Shown in pieces: positions 15,889 through 23,800 of a stretch of DNA of 64,000 nucleotides; position 1 is the stretch's first letter, and each line of letters opens with the position of its first letter. The stretch covers positions 1-64,000 of the forward strand of contig MGOY01000018.1 in the NCBI GenBank assembly GCA_001797275.1, given 5' to 3'. The notes beneath the pieces were generated by a model. That model made no database searches and was not told the DNA's origin. It was given only the letters and a program-made list of their open reading frames with translations. Source of the stretch: Clostridiales bacterium GWF2_38_85. Lineage in GTDB: Bacteria; Bacillota; Clostridia; Oscillospirales; CAG-382. The position numbers were made by a program, and so were the translations under genes.

Positions 15889-16545
15889 ATGATAAAAAAA
15901 GCAATTCTCTTTGACCTCGATGGAACACTGATACACACATTGCCAGACCTTACCGACGGAATAAACTATATGCTTCAAGGCAGAGAATTTTCCGAAGTAA
16001 CCGAAGCAGTTATCCACGATTACATCGGTGATGGAATATATATGTTGATTAAACGTGTTTTGCCGGTAAACAGTAGTGAAGAGGAGATCAAAAAAGGTAT
16101 TGATGAATTCCGCAAATATTATTCTGTCAATATGGCAAACAAGTCAAGACCGTATCCGGGAGTTGTTGAAATCACCAAGCAGTTGAAAAAAGAAGGTTAT
16201 TTACTCGGAGTGATTACAAACAAGCTTGATTCGGCAGCAAAGCTGCTTTGCAATCAATTTTATCCACATTTCGATATAGTTATTGGAAACACCGAAAAAT
16301 TCAAACCAAAACCCGATCCCTCAATGGTTGAATATATAATTGAACAGCTTGGTACAGACAAAAAATCAGTTATTTTTATCGGCGACAGCGATGTCGATGT
16401 AAAAACTGCAACCGATGCCGATATACCTTGTATTACAATCACCTGGGGTTATCGATCGAAAGAACAGTTGAAAGCAGCCGGAGCAAAATATTTTGCTGCT
16501 GATGCAAATGAATTGTATAATGTAGTAAAAGAAATATTAAACTAA
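15889..16545 (+). CDS. HAD-superfamily phosphatase, phosphoglycolate phosphatase-like
   Basis: 218 aa. HAD motif I is FDLDGTL, motif II is VITNK, motif III is the lysine in KPKPDP, and motif IV is FIGDSDVDVKTA. The cap between residues about 15 and 85 is the helical type of subfamily IA, as in Gph and related enzymes that clear 2-phosphoglycolate or other phosphomonoesters. Phosphoglycolate arises during repair of oxidised DNA ends, which would suit its position next to an MGMT-domain gene, but the substrate cannot be read from sequence. Probably cotranscribed with the upstream gene. Confidence 0.9.
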   Translation: MIKKAILFDLDGTLIHTLPDLTDGINYMLQGREFSEVTEAVIHDYIGDGIYMLIKRVLPVNSSEEEIKKGIDEFRKYYSVNMANKSRPYPGVVEITKQLKKEGYLLGVITNKLDSAAKLLCNQFYPHFDIVIGNTEKFKPKPDPSMVEYIIEQLGTDKKSVIFIGDSDVDVKTATDADIPCITITWGYRSKEQLKAAGAKYFAADANELYNVVKEILN

Positions 16546-16585
16546 TTGTGCAAAATAACGAAAATTAAATATTTTTCAAAACCAC

Positions 16586-16614
16586 TTGATAAAATCACTC
16601 CAATATGGTATCAT
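16586..16614 (+). promoter_or_regulatory. Promoter of the 5S rRNA/tRNA-Ile2 unit
   Basis: TTGATA (16586-16591), 17-bp spacer, TATCAT (16609-16614), 31 bp before the 5S gene. The same ATGGTATCAT block recurs before tRNA-Val at 18017-18026. Confidence 0.7.
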
Positions 16615-16645
16615 AACAAAGCTGTCCGATTCAATCGGAAGGTTA

Positions 16646-16761
<116 letters not shown>

Positions 16762-16766
16762 ATTAA

Positions 16767-16843
16767 GGGCCTTTAGCTCAGTTGGTTAGAGCAACCGGCT
16801 CATAACCGGTCGGTCCGGGGTTCGAGTCCCTGAAGGCCCACCA
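16767..16843 (+). tRNA. tRNA-Ile2 (CAT, expected lysidine-modified)
   Basis: Complete with encoded CCA; acceptor GGGCCTT/AAGGCCC. The anticodon loop CTCATAA with CAT, and the GGCTCATAACC context, match Firmicutes tRNA-Ile2 whose C34 is modified by TilS to read AUA. It differs from the elongator tRNA-Met at 524. Assignment to Ile rather than Met rests on this loop context. Confidence 0.85.
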
Positions 16844-16861
16844 AATATGCGGCAAGCCGCA

Positions 16862-16965
16862 ACGAACAGTGAACGCTGAACAATGAACAATGAACAATAT
16901 ATGATGGAGGTTTAAATTAAACACCGCATATTTGTACTGTTCGATGTTCAGTGTTCATTTTTAAA
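16862..16965. repeat. Degenerate AACAATGA/TGTTCA inverted tract
   Basis: GAACAGTGAACGCTGAACAATGAACAATGAACAAT (left arm) is mirrored about 45 bp later by TGTTCGATGTTCAGTGTTCA. Similar ATTCATTGTTCA tracts occur at about 18660-18690 and 19385-19430 between tRNAs. It looks like a non-coding simple repeat; no gene lies between 16844 and 17068. Confidence 0.5.
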
Positions 16966-17068
16966 TTGTTAAATAGTATAGGACGAGTATTTTAAATTAA
17001 AAATACTTGGATTTCAACTTAAAATACAGCAAAGTATAATAAATATTCACTTTGAAAGGAATTATTTC

Positions 17069-17344
17069 ATGGCACAAGCATTAGAAGCAATTATGGTTGT
17101 TTGCTTCGGAATCTCATGGCCTTTATCTATATACAAATCGTTAAAAGCAGGAACTGCAAAAGGGAAGAGTATTTTCTTTCTGATTATGATTTTTATTGGA
17201 TATATCAGCGGCATCTCTTGGAAGTTGGTTGACGGCAATATTACATATGTTTTTTGGTTTTATGTTCTTAATGGAATTATGGTTTCGTTTGATATTGCGT
17301 TATACTTCAGAAATCGTCAGCTTGATGCAAAAAAAGGAGCTTAA
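17069..17344 (+). CDS. Small PQ-loop-type (SemiSWEET-like) membrane protein
   Basis: 91 aa with three predicted membrane helices: residues about 3-22, 33-53 and 60-80. The first helix ends in ISWPLSIYKSLKAGTAKGKS, a proline-containing loop like the PQ-loop of SemiSWEET half-transporters, which dimerise to pass sugars. This copy has PL rather than PQ, so transport is uncertain. It lies 5 bp upstream of a carbohydrate-binding-like gene, hinting at a shared sugar theme. Start ATG with AAAGGA about 9 nt upstream. Confidence 0.7.
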   Translation: MAQALEAIMVVCFGISWPLSIYKSLKAGTAKGKSIFFLIMIFIGYISGISWKLVDGNITYVFWFYVLNGIMVSFDIALYFRNRQLDAKKGA

Positions 17345-17349
17345 CTGAT

Positions 17350-17937
17350 ATGGAATACATTGTTAAAACAGTTGATTCGATTAACTTTGATAAAGTAAAT
17401 ATAGCAAACATTGATAAATTCGTATGGGGAACTGCATACACTCCAAAGACGTACGCAAAGCTTATTTATGTAAAGAACAAGGGACTTGCACTTCGTATTA
17501 CCTGCGAAGAAAAGAACCCTAAAGCAGTATACACGAAGTTCTACGAACCGGTATACAAAGACAGCTGTGTTGAGATGTTCGTTACCTTTGACGGCGTCAG
17601 CTATATGAACATTGAGATGAATTCCAACGGTGCTACACTGATAGGATTCGGTTCATCCAGGCATGGCAGAACCCATATTGACCAGCTTATTCCCATACCC
17701 GAAGTTAAAGCTGAGAAGTCTGAGAATACTTGGAATGCAGAGATTTTCCTGCCTGAAGCAGATATACTGAAGCTTTATCCTGATTTTAAATTTGAGAGTG
17801 GTGCACGGTTTAAGGGCAACTTCTACAAGTGCGGAGATGAAACTGAAATCGAGCATTACGGCATGTGGTCACCGGTCGGAACTGAGAAGCCTGATTTCCA
17901 CAGACCGGAGTATTTTGGCGATTTCATTATCGAATAA
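17350..17937 (+). CDS. Carbohydrate-binding family 9-like (CBM9/DOMON) protein
   Basis: 195 aa without a signal peptide. The beta-sandwich pattern is that of CBM9-like domains: WGTAYTPKTYAKLIYVKNKGLALRI, then YKDSCVEMFVTFDG, then YMNIEMNSNG and a closing FHRPEYFGDFIIE. In secreted xylanases this fold binds sugars; stand-alone cytoplasmic copies are common in Clostridia and have no assigned role. It is 5 bp after the PQ-loop gene and surely cotranscribed. Confidence 0.85.
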   Translation: MEYIVKTVDSINFDKVNIANIDKFVWGTAYTPKTYAKLIYVKNKGLALRITCEEKNPKAVYTKFYEPVYKDSCVEMFVTFDGVSYMNIEMNSNGATLIGFGSSRHGRTHIDQLIPIPEVKAEKSENTWNAEIFLPEADILKLYPDFKFESGARFKGNFYKCGDETEIEHYGMWSPVGTEKPDFHRPEYFGDFIIE

Positions 17938-17997
17938 AAGCAAATGTGAACAAAATGTAAATATGAGTTGTACTCGAAAAAAACTGCGTAAAAGGTA

Positions 17998-18026
17998 TTG
18001 CAAAATTATTAGACTTATGGTATCAT
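17998..18026 (+). promoter_or_regulatory. Promoter of the tRNA array
   Basis: TTGCAA (17998-18003), 17-bp spacer, TATCAT (18021-18026), 25 bp before tRNA-Val. It resembles the 5S promoter. Confidence 0.65.
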
Positions 18027-18051
18027 AATTTTCGCTGTCCGAGAACGGTGT

Positions 18052-18127
18052 GGGAGCTTAGCTCAGCTGGGAGAGCATCTGCCTTACAAGCAGAGGGTCA
18101 CAGGTTCGAGCCCTGTAGTTCCCACCA
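18052..18127 (+). tRNA. tRNA-Val (TAC)
   Basis: Complete with CCA; acceptor GGGAGCT pairs with AGTTCCC (one G-U). Anticodon loop CTTACAA carries TAC. First tRNA of the array, 25 bp after a promoter. Confidence 0.95.
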
Positions 18128-18278
18128 AACCTCGGCTTTATAGTCGCCAAACATAAATTTCGATCTACTGATGTACATTGAATGAACGGCGTTCCATCCC
18201 TGCGGTCGGAAATATCGTTCGCAGGCTTTTATTTTGTTAAGACATCAAAACAGTATATTTCACCACTTAATCTTAAAT

Positions 18279-18354
18279 GCGGATTTAGCTCATTTGGTAG
18301 AGCGCGACCTTGCCAAGGTCGAGGTGGCGGGTTCGAGCCCCGTAATCCGCTCCA
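18279..18354 (+). tRNA. tRNA-Gly (GCC), copy 1
   Basis: Acceptor GCGGATT/AATCCGC, discriminator T, encoded CCA. Anticodon GCC within TTGCCAA. Identical in sequence to the copy at 19005. Confidence 0.95.
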
Positions 18355-18472
18355 TTCTTGCAGATGGCTAATATCGCGTGCTAAGATAACCTGATATTTT
18401 AACTAATCACTCGCATTTATATGTTGCAATAACTCAAAAGCAAATTTTATATGATCAAATATAAAACAATAC

Positions 18473-18549
18473 GGTCCGGTAGTTCAGTTGGTTAGAACGC
18501 TAGCCTGTCACGCTAGAGGTCGAGGGTTCGAGTCCCTTCCGGATCGCCA
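18473..18549 (+). tRNA. tRNA-Asp (GTC), copy 1
   Basis: Acceptor GGTCCGG/CCGGATC with one G-U, discriminator G, encoded CCA. Anticodon loop CTGTCAC carries GTC. Identical to the copy at 19289. Confidence 0.95.
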
Positions 18550-18808
18550 CCAACTTCATTGGATGTAAACCCCGCGTTTTATATTTTGCTAATTATCATG
18601 TTGTCTCAGCGAGGTTGTTACATTAATATAATCCTTTCGGTTGATTAGTTGAATTTGTATTATTCATTGTTCAATTTTCATTTTTCATTGAAAATGTTTT
18701 TCATTGAATATTTCTTTTCACTTGCATTGAAACTGAGATTATGCAAAGCAAGGTCTCTGCTATTGAATCTCAGTGTTTCTTTTATCAGGTATTTTTTCAA
18801 TAGAATAT

Positions 18809-18884
<76 letters not shown>

Positions 18885-19004
18885 AAGTTTGAGTATATTC
18901 AACTATTGAAAATTTTATTTTGCTTGCAGTATACAGCAATTTCAAAGTAATAAAATTACTTTGAAACCATAAAATTTTTATATAGTTATTTTACGCCTAA
19001 AGAT

Positions 19005-19080
19005 GCGGATTTAGCTCATTTGGTAGAGCGCGACCTTGCCAAGGTCGAGGTGGCGGGTTCGAGCCCCGTAATCCGCTCCA
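19005..19080 (+). tRNA. tRNA-Gly (GCC), copy 2
   Basis: Same sequence as the copy at 18279 over the full gene, including encoded CCA; its flanks show it arose by segmental duplication. Confidence 0.95.
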
Positions 19081-19288
19081 GTCTTGCAGATGGCTGATAT
19101 CGCGTGCTAAGATAACCTGATATTTTAAACTAATCACTCGCGTATTTATATTGTGATGATTTAAAGGTTTAAATTATTGAAGTACGACTATACTAGCGTA
19201 ATCAGATAAATTAGATTTATATGTTATCTATCACGTTAAAACAAAATACAGATTCTATCTATATGATTGAATTCTTATAGGACTATAC

Positions 19289-19365
19289 GGTCCGGTAGTT
19301 CAGTTGGTTAGAACGCTAGCCTGTCACGCTAGAGGTCGAGGGTTCGAGTCCCTTCCGGATCGCCA
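19289..19365 (+). tRNA. tRNA-Asp (GTC), copy 2
   Basis: Same sequence as the copy at 18473, encoded CCA. The spacer from the Gly gene is about 90 bp longer than in copy 1. Confidence 0.95.
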
Positions 19366-19447
19366 AATCCAACTTTGTTGAATTTGTACTATTCAATATT
19401 CATTTTCAATATTCATTGTTCATTGATTTGCATATAATAACATATAT

Positions 19448-19523
<76 letters not shown>

Positions 19524-19643
19524 AAGTTTAAGTATATTCAACTATTGAAAATTTTATTTTGCTTGAAGTATATCGTATTTTTAAATTTATACATACTTTG
19601 AAAATATAGAATTTTGAATTAGGTTAGACAAATTAATATATTC

Positions 19644-19718
19644 GGCGCCATAGCCAAGCGGTAAGGCAGAGGTCTGCAAAACCTCTATTCCCCGGTCCGA
19701 TTCCGGGTGGCGCCTCCA
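19644..19718 (+). tRNA. tRNA-Cys (GCA)
   Basis: Acceptor GGCGCCA/TGGCGCC, discriminator T, encoded CCA. Anticodon loop CTGCAAA carries GCA. Last intact tRNA before the tRNA-Thr scar region. Confidence 0.95.
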
Positions 19719-19748
19719 ATAAGCATCAGGGAAACCTGGTGCATAATT

Positions 19749-19790
19749 GCTGATGTGGCACAGTCGGCAGAGCACTTCCTTGGTAAGGAT
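19749..19790 (+). pseudogene. Truncated tRNA-Thr copy 1 (old attachment site)
   Basis: GCTGATGTGGCACAGTCGGCAGAGCACTTCCTTGGTAAGGAT follows the 5' half of the intact tRNA-Thr at 20184, best from the D-loop to the anticodon stem, then diverges. The T-arm and acceptor 3' strand are absent. It looks like an attachment core left by an element that once integrated in tRNA-Thr. Confidence 0.75.
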
Positions 19791-19959
19791 GCCTGAGCTT
19801 TCTATATAGTGTCATCTAAGTGCAAGCAGTACAAAAAAGCCTGATTTTATGCGGTTTCTATGAAAAGCATGTTTCAGGCAGTGATAAGTAGTTTCATCTA
19901 AGTTCATCCCCGTTGTGGGCAAATTGTGGGCAACTATTTTAGCCCTAAAAATTGAATAC

Positions 19960-20002
19960 GCTGTTATAGCTCAGTCGGCAGAGCACTTCCTTGGTAAGGA
20001 TG
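19960..20002 (+). pseudogene. Truncated tRNA-Thr copy 2 (old attachment site)
   Basis: Identical to the intact tRNA-Thr over its first 41 nt except two D-loop bases (TC for GT), and it stops after GGTAAGGA. The 3' half is missing. Confidence 0.85.
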
Positions 20003-20183
20003 TTTGAGCAATGCCGACTGGTGCTAACCAGTAGCAAGGAATCCAAAAAAGCCTGATTTTAAGCGGGTTTCAAGACTTCACCGTTTCAGGCGAGTTCAAC
20101 GAGTTTCATCTCGTTTTGTCCCCGTGGGGGTCAAAATGGGGGTCAAAATTTTGACAAATTTTTGACCTAAAAACGCCGAATAT

Positions 20184-20259
20184 GCTGTTATAGCTCAGGT
20201 GGCAGAGCACTTCCTTGGTAAGGAAGAGGTCACCAGTTCGAATCTGGTTAACAGCTCCA
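20184..20259 (+). tRNA. tRNA-Thr (GGT), intact, element attachment site
   Basis: Acceptor GCTGTTA pairs perfectly with TAACAGC, discriminator T, encoded CCA. Anticodon loop TTGGTAA carries GGT. Two truncated copies lie upstream, and ICE genes begin about 150 bp downstream, so this is the probable attL-side target. Confidence 0.95.
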
Positions 20260-20264
20260 TAAGG

Positions 20265-20298
20265 AAAACCCGCATTGCGTAAGGCTTTGCGGGTTTTT
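20265..20298 (+). terminator. Terminator of tRNA-Thr
   Basis: AAAACCCGCA and TGCGGGTTTT form a 10-bp stem directly after the tRNA, ending in a T-run. Confidence 0.8.
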
Positions 20299-20410
20299 GC
20301 TATTTCTATGGGAAGTTTGAAAAAGGTCAAAATGGGCAAAAATGCCCTAAAAAACACCGTTTGACCCCCATTTTGACCCCCACAAATTTTTGAGAAGGAG
20401 ATTGATAAAA

Positions 20411-20782
20411 ATGACCACAAGTGAGTTTATAGAATACCTTTTGACAGAGGAACAATCGGAAGGAACAATTGACGAGAAAGCAGCTTATGAGGCGGCTTCA
20501 TTGGTGACAGGCAGTTTTGTCTACAACTTATATGAGTTGCTGTGGCTGAACGATTTGAGCGTTCCTGCTATAACCGCACACCTCCAAAAACTGTATGACA
20601 GCAAAGAAAACAGTGCTTTGCTATACTTTGTTGTTCTGCTGGCAGATGCTATCGAGTTTGCCCTTCCCTCTGAGTTTTTCAAAATGAGCGTTAAGGAAAA
20701 GATTATTCCGATTCTATCTGCTGCCTTTATAGACGATTGGCTTGATGTGGATAACGAATATGAAGAAGTGACCGAGGAATAG
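20411..20782 (+). CDS. Hypothetical ICE left-end protein
   Basis: 123 aa from the ATG at 20411 (AAGGAG 10 nt upstream); the track start at 20390 is a TTG within the inverted-repeat region. The protein is acidic and helical (TTSEFIEYLLTEEQSEGT, KEKIIPILSAAFIDDWLD), with no transmembrane segment. No family is recognised. Being the first gene inside the element, it may belong to an early regulatory or maintenance group with the two small genes that follow. Confidence 0.7.
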   Translation: MTTSEFIEYLLTEEQSEGTIDEKAAYEAASLVTGSFVYNLYELLWLNDLSVPAITAHLQKLYDSKENSALLYFVVLLADAIEFALPSEFFKMSVKEKIIPILSAAFIDDWLDVDNEYEEVTEE

Positions 20783-20846
20783 TTGCTTCACCTTTGCACT
20801 TTCCAATCACTTTTGGTAAGATAAAAGCATAAGGAGGTGCGACCCG

Positions 20847-21017
20847 ATGAAAAAGACCAAATTTTATTGCTCACCCGACGGTTGGCTGATTCTCATACAC
20901 GCACTCAATGCCCTGCGGAACAGTCGGATTGCCGAAGGAAAATGCGTTGATACAGTGAACGACACGATATTGGCTGTTATGAACGCCAAAGATAAGCGGA
21001 TAAAGATTGCGGGGTGA
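20847..21017 (+). CDS. Small hypothetical ICE protein (56 aa)
   Basis: Too short for the track. Starts MKKTKFYCSPDGWL behind AAGGAGGTG, reads through LIHALNALRNSRIAEGKCVDT and stops in the stem of a terminator (the TGA lies in GGGGTGAC). A good ribosome site, a clean stop and an immediate terminator support a real gene. Function unknown. Confidence 0.65.
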   Translation: MKKTKFYCSPDGWLILIHALNALRNSRIAEGKCVDTVNDTILAVMNAKDKRIKIAG

Positions 21018-21040
21018 CAATGAAGTCACCCCGTTTTTTT
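21011..21040 (+). terminator. Strong terminator overlapping a stop codon
   Basis: GGGGTGAC (21011-21018) pairs with GTCACCCC (21025-21032), followed by T7. It ends the transcript of the left-end genes. Confidence 0.9.
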
Positions 21041-21056
21041 ATACCCTTATAAGGGT

Positions 21057-21088
21057 GAGGTATCGCATACATTTATATGCGATGCCTC
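21057..21088. other. 13-bp stem-loop in the early intergenic region
   Basis: GAGGTATCGCATA pairs with TATGCGATGCCTC (one G-U) around a short loop, next to a smaller ACCCTTATAAGGGT hairpin. No T-run follows. It could be a regulatory RNA structure or a protein site. The rest of 21041-21202 shows no gene. Confidence 0.5.
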
Positions 21089-21202
21089 AAAATGTATCCT
21101 TTCGCAAAGCAGAGTGGGTAACCGGCTTTTCACACCTTTGCCAACTACCGCCTTTCCCGATACAATTTTAGAGCATCAAATAAATCAGGAGGTGAAAAGC
21201 GA

Positions 21203-21382
21203 ATGGACAAGGACACTATCGTGAACGCGCTTAATGCGATTCTGAACGGCGCGGACAGCAGCGGGTATCATGACGAGCTTGAAGTGACACTCGGCGTTCT
21301 TATGGAAACCAGCGAAGAAGTGATTGCCGCAGTGGTTCGGGATATTCAGGAAGATGCCGAGAGCGAAGAACTAAAAAACTGA
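21203..21382 (+). CDS. Small acidic hypothetical ICE protein (59 aa)
   Basis: Below the track cutoff. MDKDTIVNALNAILNG follows CAGGAGGTG at good distance. It is strongly acidic and helical (LEVTLGVLMETSEEVIAAVVRDIQEDAE). It is followed by a terminator at 21402. No family is recognised; its size and charge resemble small ICE regulators or anti-restriction proteins, but nothing proves either. Confidence 0.6.
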   Translation: MDKDTIVNALNAILNGADSSGYHDELEVTLGVLMETSEEVIAAVVRDIQEDAESEELKN

Positions 21383-21401
21383 ATACAACATATTTGCGGA
21401 G

Positions 21402-21441
21402 AGCCGATTGTTTTTGATTTTAAAAGCAGTCGGCTTTTTCG
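21402..21441 (+). terminator. Terminator after the 59-aa gene
   Basis: AGCCGATTG and CAGTCGGCT pair (one mismatch) around a 16-nt AT-rich loop, followed by TTTTC. Confidence 0.75.
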
Positions 21442-21557
21442 CGTTCAAGGGTCTTTTACATAGCCGTCTTTGTTTATGACAAGGGCGGCTAAATCTATTT
21501 GTAGAGGAGTTTTGCACTTATGCGACCAAAAAAATTCAGTCGAAAGGAGGAATCGAG

Positions 21558-22403
21558 ATGGAGGAAGACAATTGCCGTGTTTTCGCTTGCGTAAACCAAA
21601 AGGGCGGCGTTGGCAAGTCAGTCACTTCAACCAATTTGGGCATTGGACTGGCGCGGCACGGCAAGAAAGTTCTTGTCGTGGACTTGGATAGTCAGGCAAG
21701 CCAAACCGTCAGCTTGGGCTGGACACAACCGGATGAGTTGCCTGTTACCATTGCCACACAACTTGGCAAAGTAGTAGAAAACAAACCTATTGACCCGCAG
21801 GATGGAATCCTGCACCACGCCGAAGGCGTTGACCTCATGCCGTCGAGCATTGAATTGTCGGGACTTGAAATGCGAATGGTGAATGCCATGTCGCGAGAAT
21901 TTGCCCTGCGAACTTACCTGTCGGAAATCAAGCCAAACTACGATGTGGTGGTCTTAGACTGCCCACCCACGCTTGGTATGATGACCATCAACGCATTAGC
22001 CGCAGCCGACCGCGTGATTGTTCCAGTTCAGCCAGAGTATCTGTCGGTTATCGGCATGACACAGCTTTTTGACTCCGTGGCGTTGGTGAAAAAGCAGATT
22101 AACCCCACCTTAAAGGTTGATGGTGTTCTGATAACGCTCGCCAATATGCGGACAAATCTGGCAAAAAACACGCTGGAAATTCTCCATCAGGCGTACGGAG
22201 GGAGTGTTCGCATTTTTCCGCACCCCATTCCCTACTCAACAAAGATCAAGGAAGCGAGTGCGTCTGGCAAGAGCATTTTCGCCTACGATCCCAAAGGTTC
22301 GGCGGCGTATGCTTATGAGCAGCTTGTAAAGGAGGTGGAACGCGATGGCAGACAAATCGGGGCAGATGTTCGAACTTCCAAAAAAGTCGAGCTTAGTCGC
22401 TGA
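21558..22403 (+). CDS. parA: ParA-family partition ATPase
   Basis: 281 aa. The deviant Walker A is NQKGGVGKSVTSTNLG with its signature lysine; Walker A' is VVDLDSQASQ, and VVVLDCPPTLGMM is Walker B. No N-terminal HTH is present, so it is of the chromosomal/Soj type. It would drive segregation or maintenance of the circular ICE form with ParB. AAGGAGG precedes the ATG. Its 3' end overlaps parB by 59 bp, giving tight coupling. Confidence 0.93.
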   Translation: MEEDNCRVFACVNQKGGVGKSVTSTNLGIGLARHGKKVLVVDLDSQASQTVSLGWTQPDELPVTIATQLGKVVENKPIDPQDGILHHAEGVDLMPSSIELSGLEMRMVNAMSREFALRTYLSEIKPNYDVVVLDCPPTLGMMTINALAAADRVIVPVQPEYLSVIGMTQLFDSVALVKKQINPTLKVDGVLITLANMRTNLAKNTLEILHQAYGGSVRIFPHPIPYSTKIKEASASGKSIFAYDPKGSAAYAYEQLVKEVERDGRQIGADVRTSKKVELSR

Positions 22404-23322
22404 CCTGTTTACCACACAGGAACAGCGCGACAATGACAAGAGGGAAAAAGTCATTGACATTCCGCTTTCAGATATTGACGATTTTCCTGACCACCCCTTT
22501 CAAGTGCGAAATGATGCAGCAATGCAGAGTATGGTGGAAAGCGTGAAAGCGGCTGGAATCCAAACCCCAGCGATTGTCAGACAAAAGGAAGATGGACGTT
22601 ACGAGCTTATCAGCGGACATCGCCGAAAAATGGCGGCAATGCTGGCGGGGCTTGAAATAATGCCTGTGATTGCGCGTGATTTGAGCCGCGATGAAGCCAT
22701 TATCGCCATGTGCGACGCTAATTTGCAGAGGGAGTTTATTCTTCCAAGTGAAAAGGCTCAGTCATACAAAATGCGGCTTGAAGCTATGAATCGTCAAGCG
22801 GGCAGACCACGACTGGATAATCTGACACCAGTGGTGTCAGATTATAAGGAATCTCGAACAAACGAGAAACTTGGTGAGATTATAGGCGAAAGTCGAGAAC
22901 AAATCCGCCGATATATCCGCTTGACCGAGCTAATCCCCGGCATTTTGGAGATGGTGGATAACGCAGTAATCGACGACAAAGCCAAACAGCAAATGGCGTT
23001 TCGCCCCGCTGTGGAATTATCCTATCTCTCAAAAGAACAACAGAATGAATTGTTGCTCACAATGGAAAGCGAGGACAGAACACCGTCACTCTCACAGGCG
23101 TTGGAGATGAAACAACTCAGCGCGGAGGGAAAGCTGGATATTGACGCGATTTTCACTCTCTTGCGGCAAGATAAGCCAAATCAGATTGAACAACTCAAAT
23201 TTTCGCGTGAGCGAATCAGCAAATACTTCCCCGCAAACACGCCCACACAGAAAATCGAGGACACTATCATCAAAGCGTTGGAGCTATGGCGAAAGCGAGA
23301 ACAGAGTCGCGATGCGCGGTAG
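22345..23322 (+). CDS. parB: ParB/Spo0J-like partition protein
   Basis: 325 aa. The N-terminal ParB domain shows IPLSDIDDFPDHPFQVR, GIQTPAIVRQKEDGRYELISGHRRKMAA (the GHRR-type CTP-binding motif) and CDANLQRE. A central HTH follows (NEKLGEIIGESREQIRRYIRLTELI). The C-terminus is a short helical end. It loads on a centromere-like site and works with ParA. No obvious parS palindrome was found nearby. The stop codon is followed within 3 bp by the fossil of a pilin gene, so the pilus block was joined directly behind parB. Confidence 0.92.
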   Translation: MADKSGQMFELPKKSSLVADLFTTQEQRDNDKREKVIDIPLSDIDDFPDHPFQVRNDAAMQSMVESVKAAGIQTPAIVRQKEDGRYELISGHRRKMAAMLAGLEIMPVIARDLSRDEAIIAMCDANLQREFILPSEKAQSYKMRLEAMNRQAGRPRLDNLTPVVSDYKESRTNEKLGEIIGESREQIRRYIRLTELIPGILEMVDNAVIDDKAKQQMAFRPAVELSYLSKEQQNELLLTMESEDRTPSLSQALEMKQLSAEGKLDIDAIFTLLRQDKPNQIEQLKFSRERISKYFPANTPTQKIEDTIIKALELWRKREQSRDAR

Positions 23323-23327
23323 TACGA

Positions 23328-23384
23328 CACCATCTTGCCAACCCTGACAACAAAGATTCAAGAGATGTTCAGTTTTGCAGGTTA
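23328..23384 (+). pseudogene. Fossil 3' end of a fourth pilin gene
   Basis: Right after the parB stop, GACACCATCTTGCCAACC and what follows read DTILPTLTTKIQEMFSFAG-stop, the exact C-terminus of the three intact pilins downstream (DTILPTLTTKIQDMFNFAG). Its 5' part is gone, replaced by parB. It marks either an unequal crossover or the junction where the pilus block was inserted. Confidence 0.9.
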
Positions 23385-23403
23385 ATTTCAAACCAATCCA
23401 ATA

Positions 23404-23442
23404 AAAAAGCGTTGTCATCAATGACAGATGATAACGCTTTTT
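23404..23442 (+). terminator. Terminator between parAB and the pilus operon
   Basis: AAAAAGCGTTGTCATC and GATGATAACGCTTTTT form a near-perfect stem around AATGACA with a T-run, so the pilin genes need their own promoter. Confidence 0.85.
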
Positions 23443-23535
23443 CTATGCCATCTTCTTGTAAATGGTACAGCACAAAGATATATCAATTCTTTGAGATTCA
23501 ACAAACAAAAATAAAATTATGAAAGAGGTATCCCT

Positions 23536-23754
23536 ATGAAATCATTTATCAACAAAATCAAAATGGCAGCTGTATGCGCCAAAGTCGCACTCTCAAACAA
23601 AAAGGCAGAAGGCTATGTCGATTCGGGCGTTAAAATCCTTATCGCAGTCGTTCTTGGTGCTCTGCTTCTCGGCGGTCTTTACGCACTGTTCGGCGACACT
23701 ATCTTGCCTACTTTGACAACAAAGATTCAAGATATGTTCAATTTCGCAGGCTAA
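23536..23754 (+). CDS. Flp-type pilin-like protein 1 (DUF6133-like)
   Basis: 72 aa. The pattern is that of Flp/Tad major pilins of clostridial ICEs: a basic leader with MKSFINKIKMAA, a conserved SNKKAEGYVDSGVKI stretch where the Gly-Tyr-Val step would suit prepilin-peptidase cleavage, a 20-residue hydrophobic helix and a short polar tail. The product would assemble into the pilus fibre after trimming by the A24 peptidase. It is the first of three tandem copies. AAAGAGGT lies 7 nt before the ATG. Confidence 0.82.
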   Translation: MKSFINKIKMAAVCAKVALSNKKAEGYVDSGVKILIAVVLGALLLGGLYALFGDTILPTLTTKIQDMFNFAG

Positions 23755-23800
23755 GAATTTTAACCAATTCAAAACAAAAATTATGAAAGAGGTATCAACT

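Larger units (their letters stand above)
19749..20183. mobile_element. Two tandem scars of former tRNA-Thr-targeted elements
   Basis: Two units of about 210 bp each run: truncated tRNA-Thr, about 45 bp, a minus-strand terminator (GCCTGA...TCAGGC-TTTTTT), then codons that read on the minus strand as related C-termini (TGMNLDET and TGTKRDETR-stop). The repeated block AAAAAAGCCTGATTTTA marks the terminator. The order suggests the 3' ends of tyrosine integrase genes that faced the tRNA, left by decayed or partly deleted elements. The integrase identity is inference; the duplication of tRNA halves and terminators is directly visible. Confidence 0.6.
20124..20383. repeat. 24-bp perfect inverted repeat flanking tRNA-Thr
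   Basis: GTGGGGGTCAAAATGGGGGTCAAA at 20124-20147 is exactly inverted at 20360-20383. Each arm itself contains two copies of GGGGGTCAAA. In one frame both arms read LTPILTPT on the strand pointing outward, as if two integrase-like C-termini faced opposite ways around the tRNA. They could also be arm-type integrase binding sites. Confidence 0.7.

Noticed and set aside
18182-18394. Plus-strand 70-aa ORF (and similar ones at 18649, 18678 and 19587)
   Set aside because: They run through tRNA-Gly, tRNA-Phe or tRNA-Cys and have no ribosome sites.
20106-20420. Minus-strand 104-aa ORF
   Set aside because: Mainly translated tRNA-Thr antisense (QIRTGDLFLTKEVLCHLSYN), a well-known annotation artefact.
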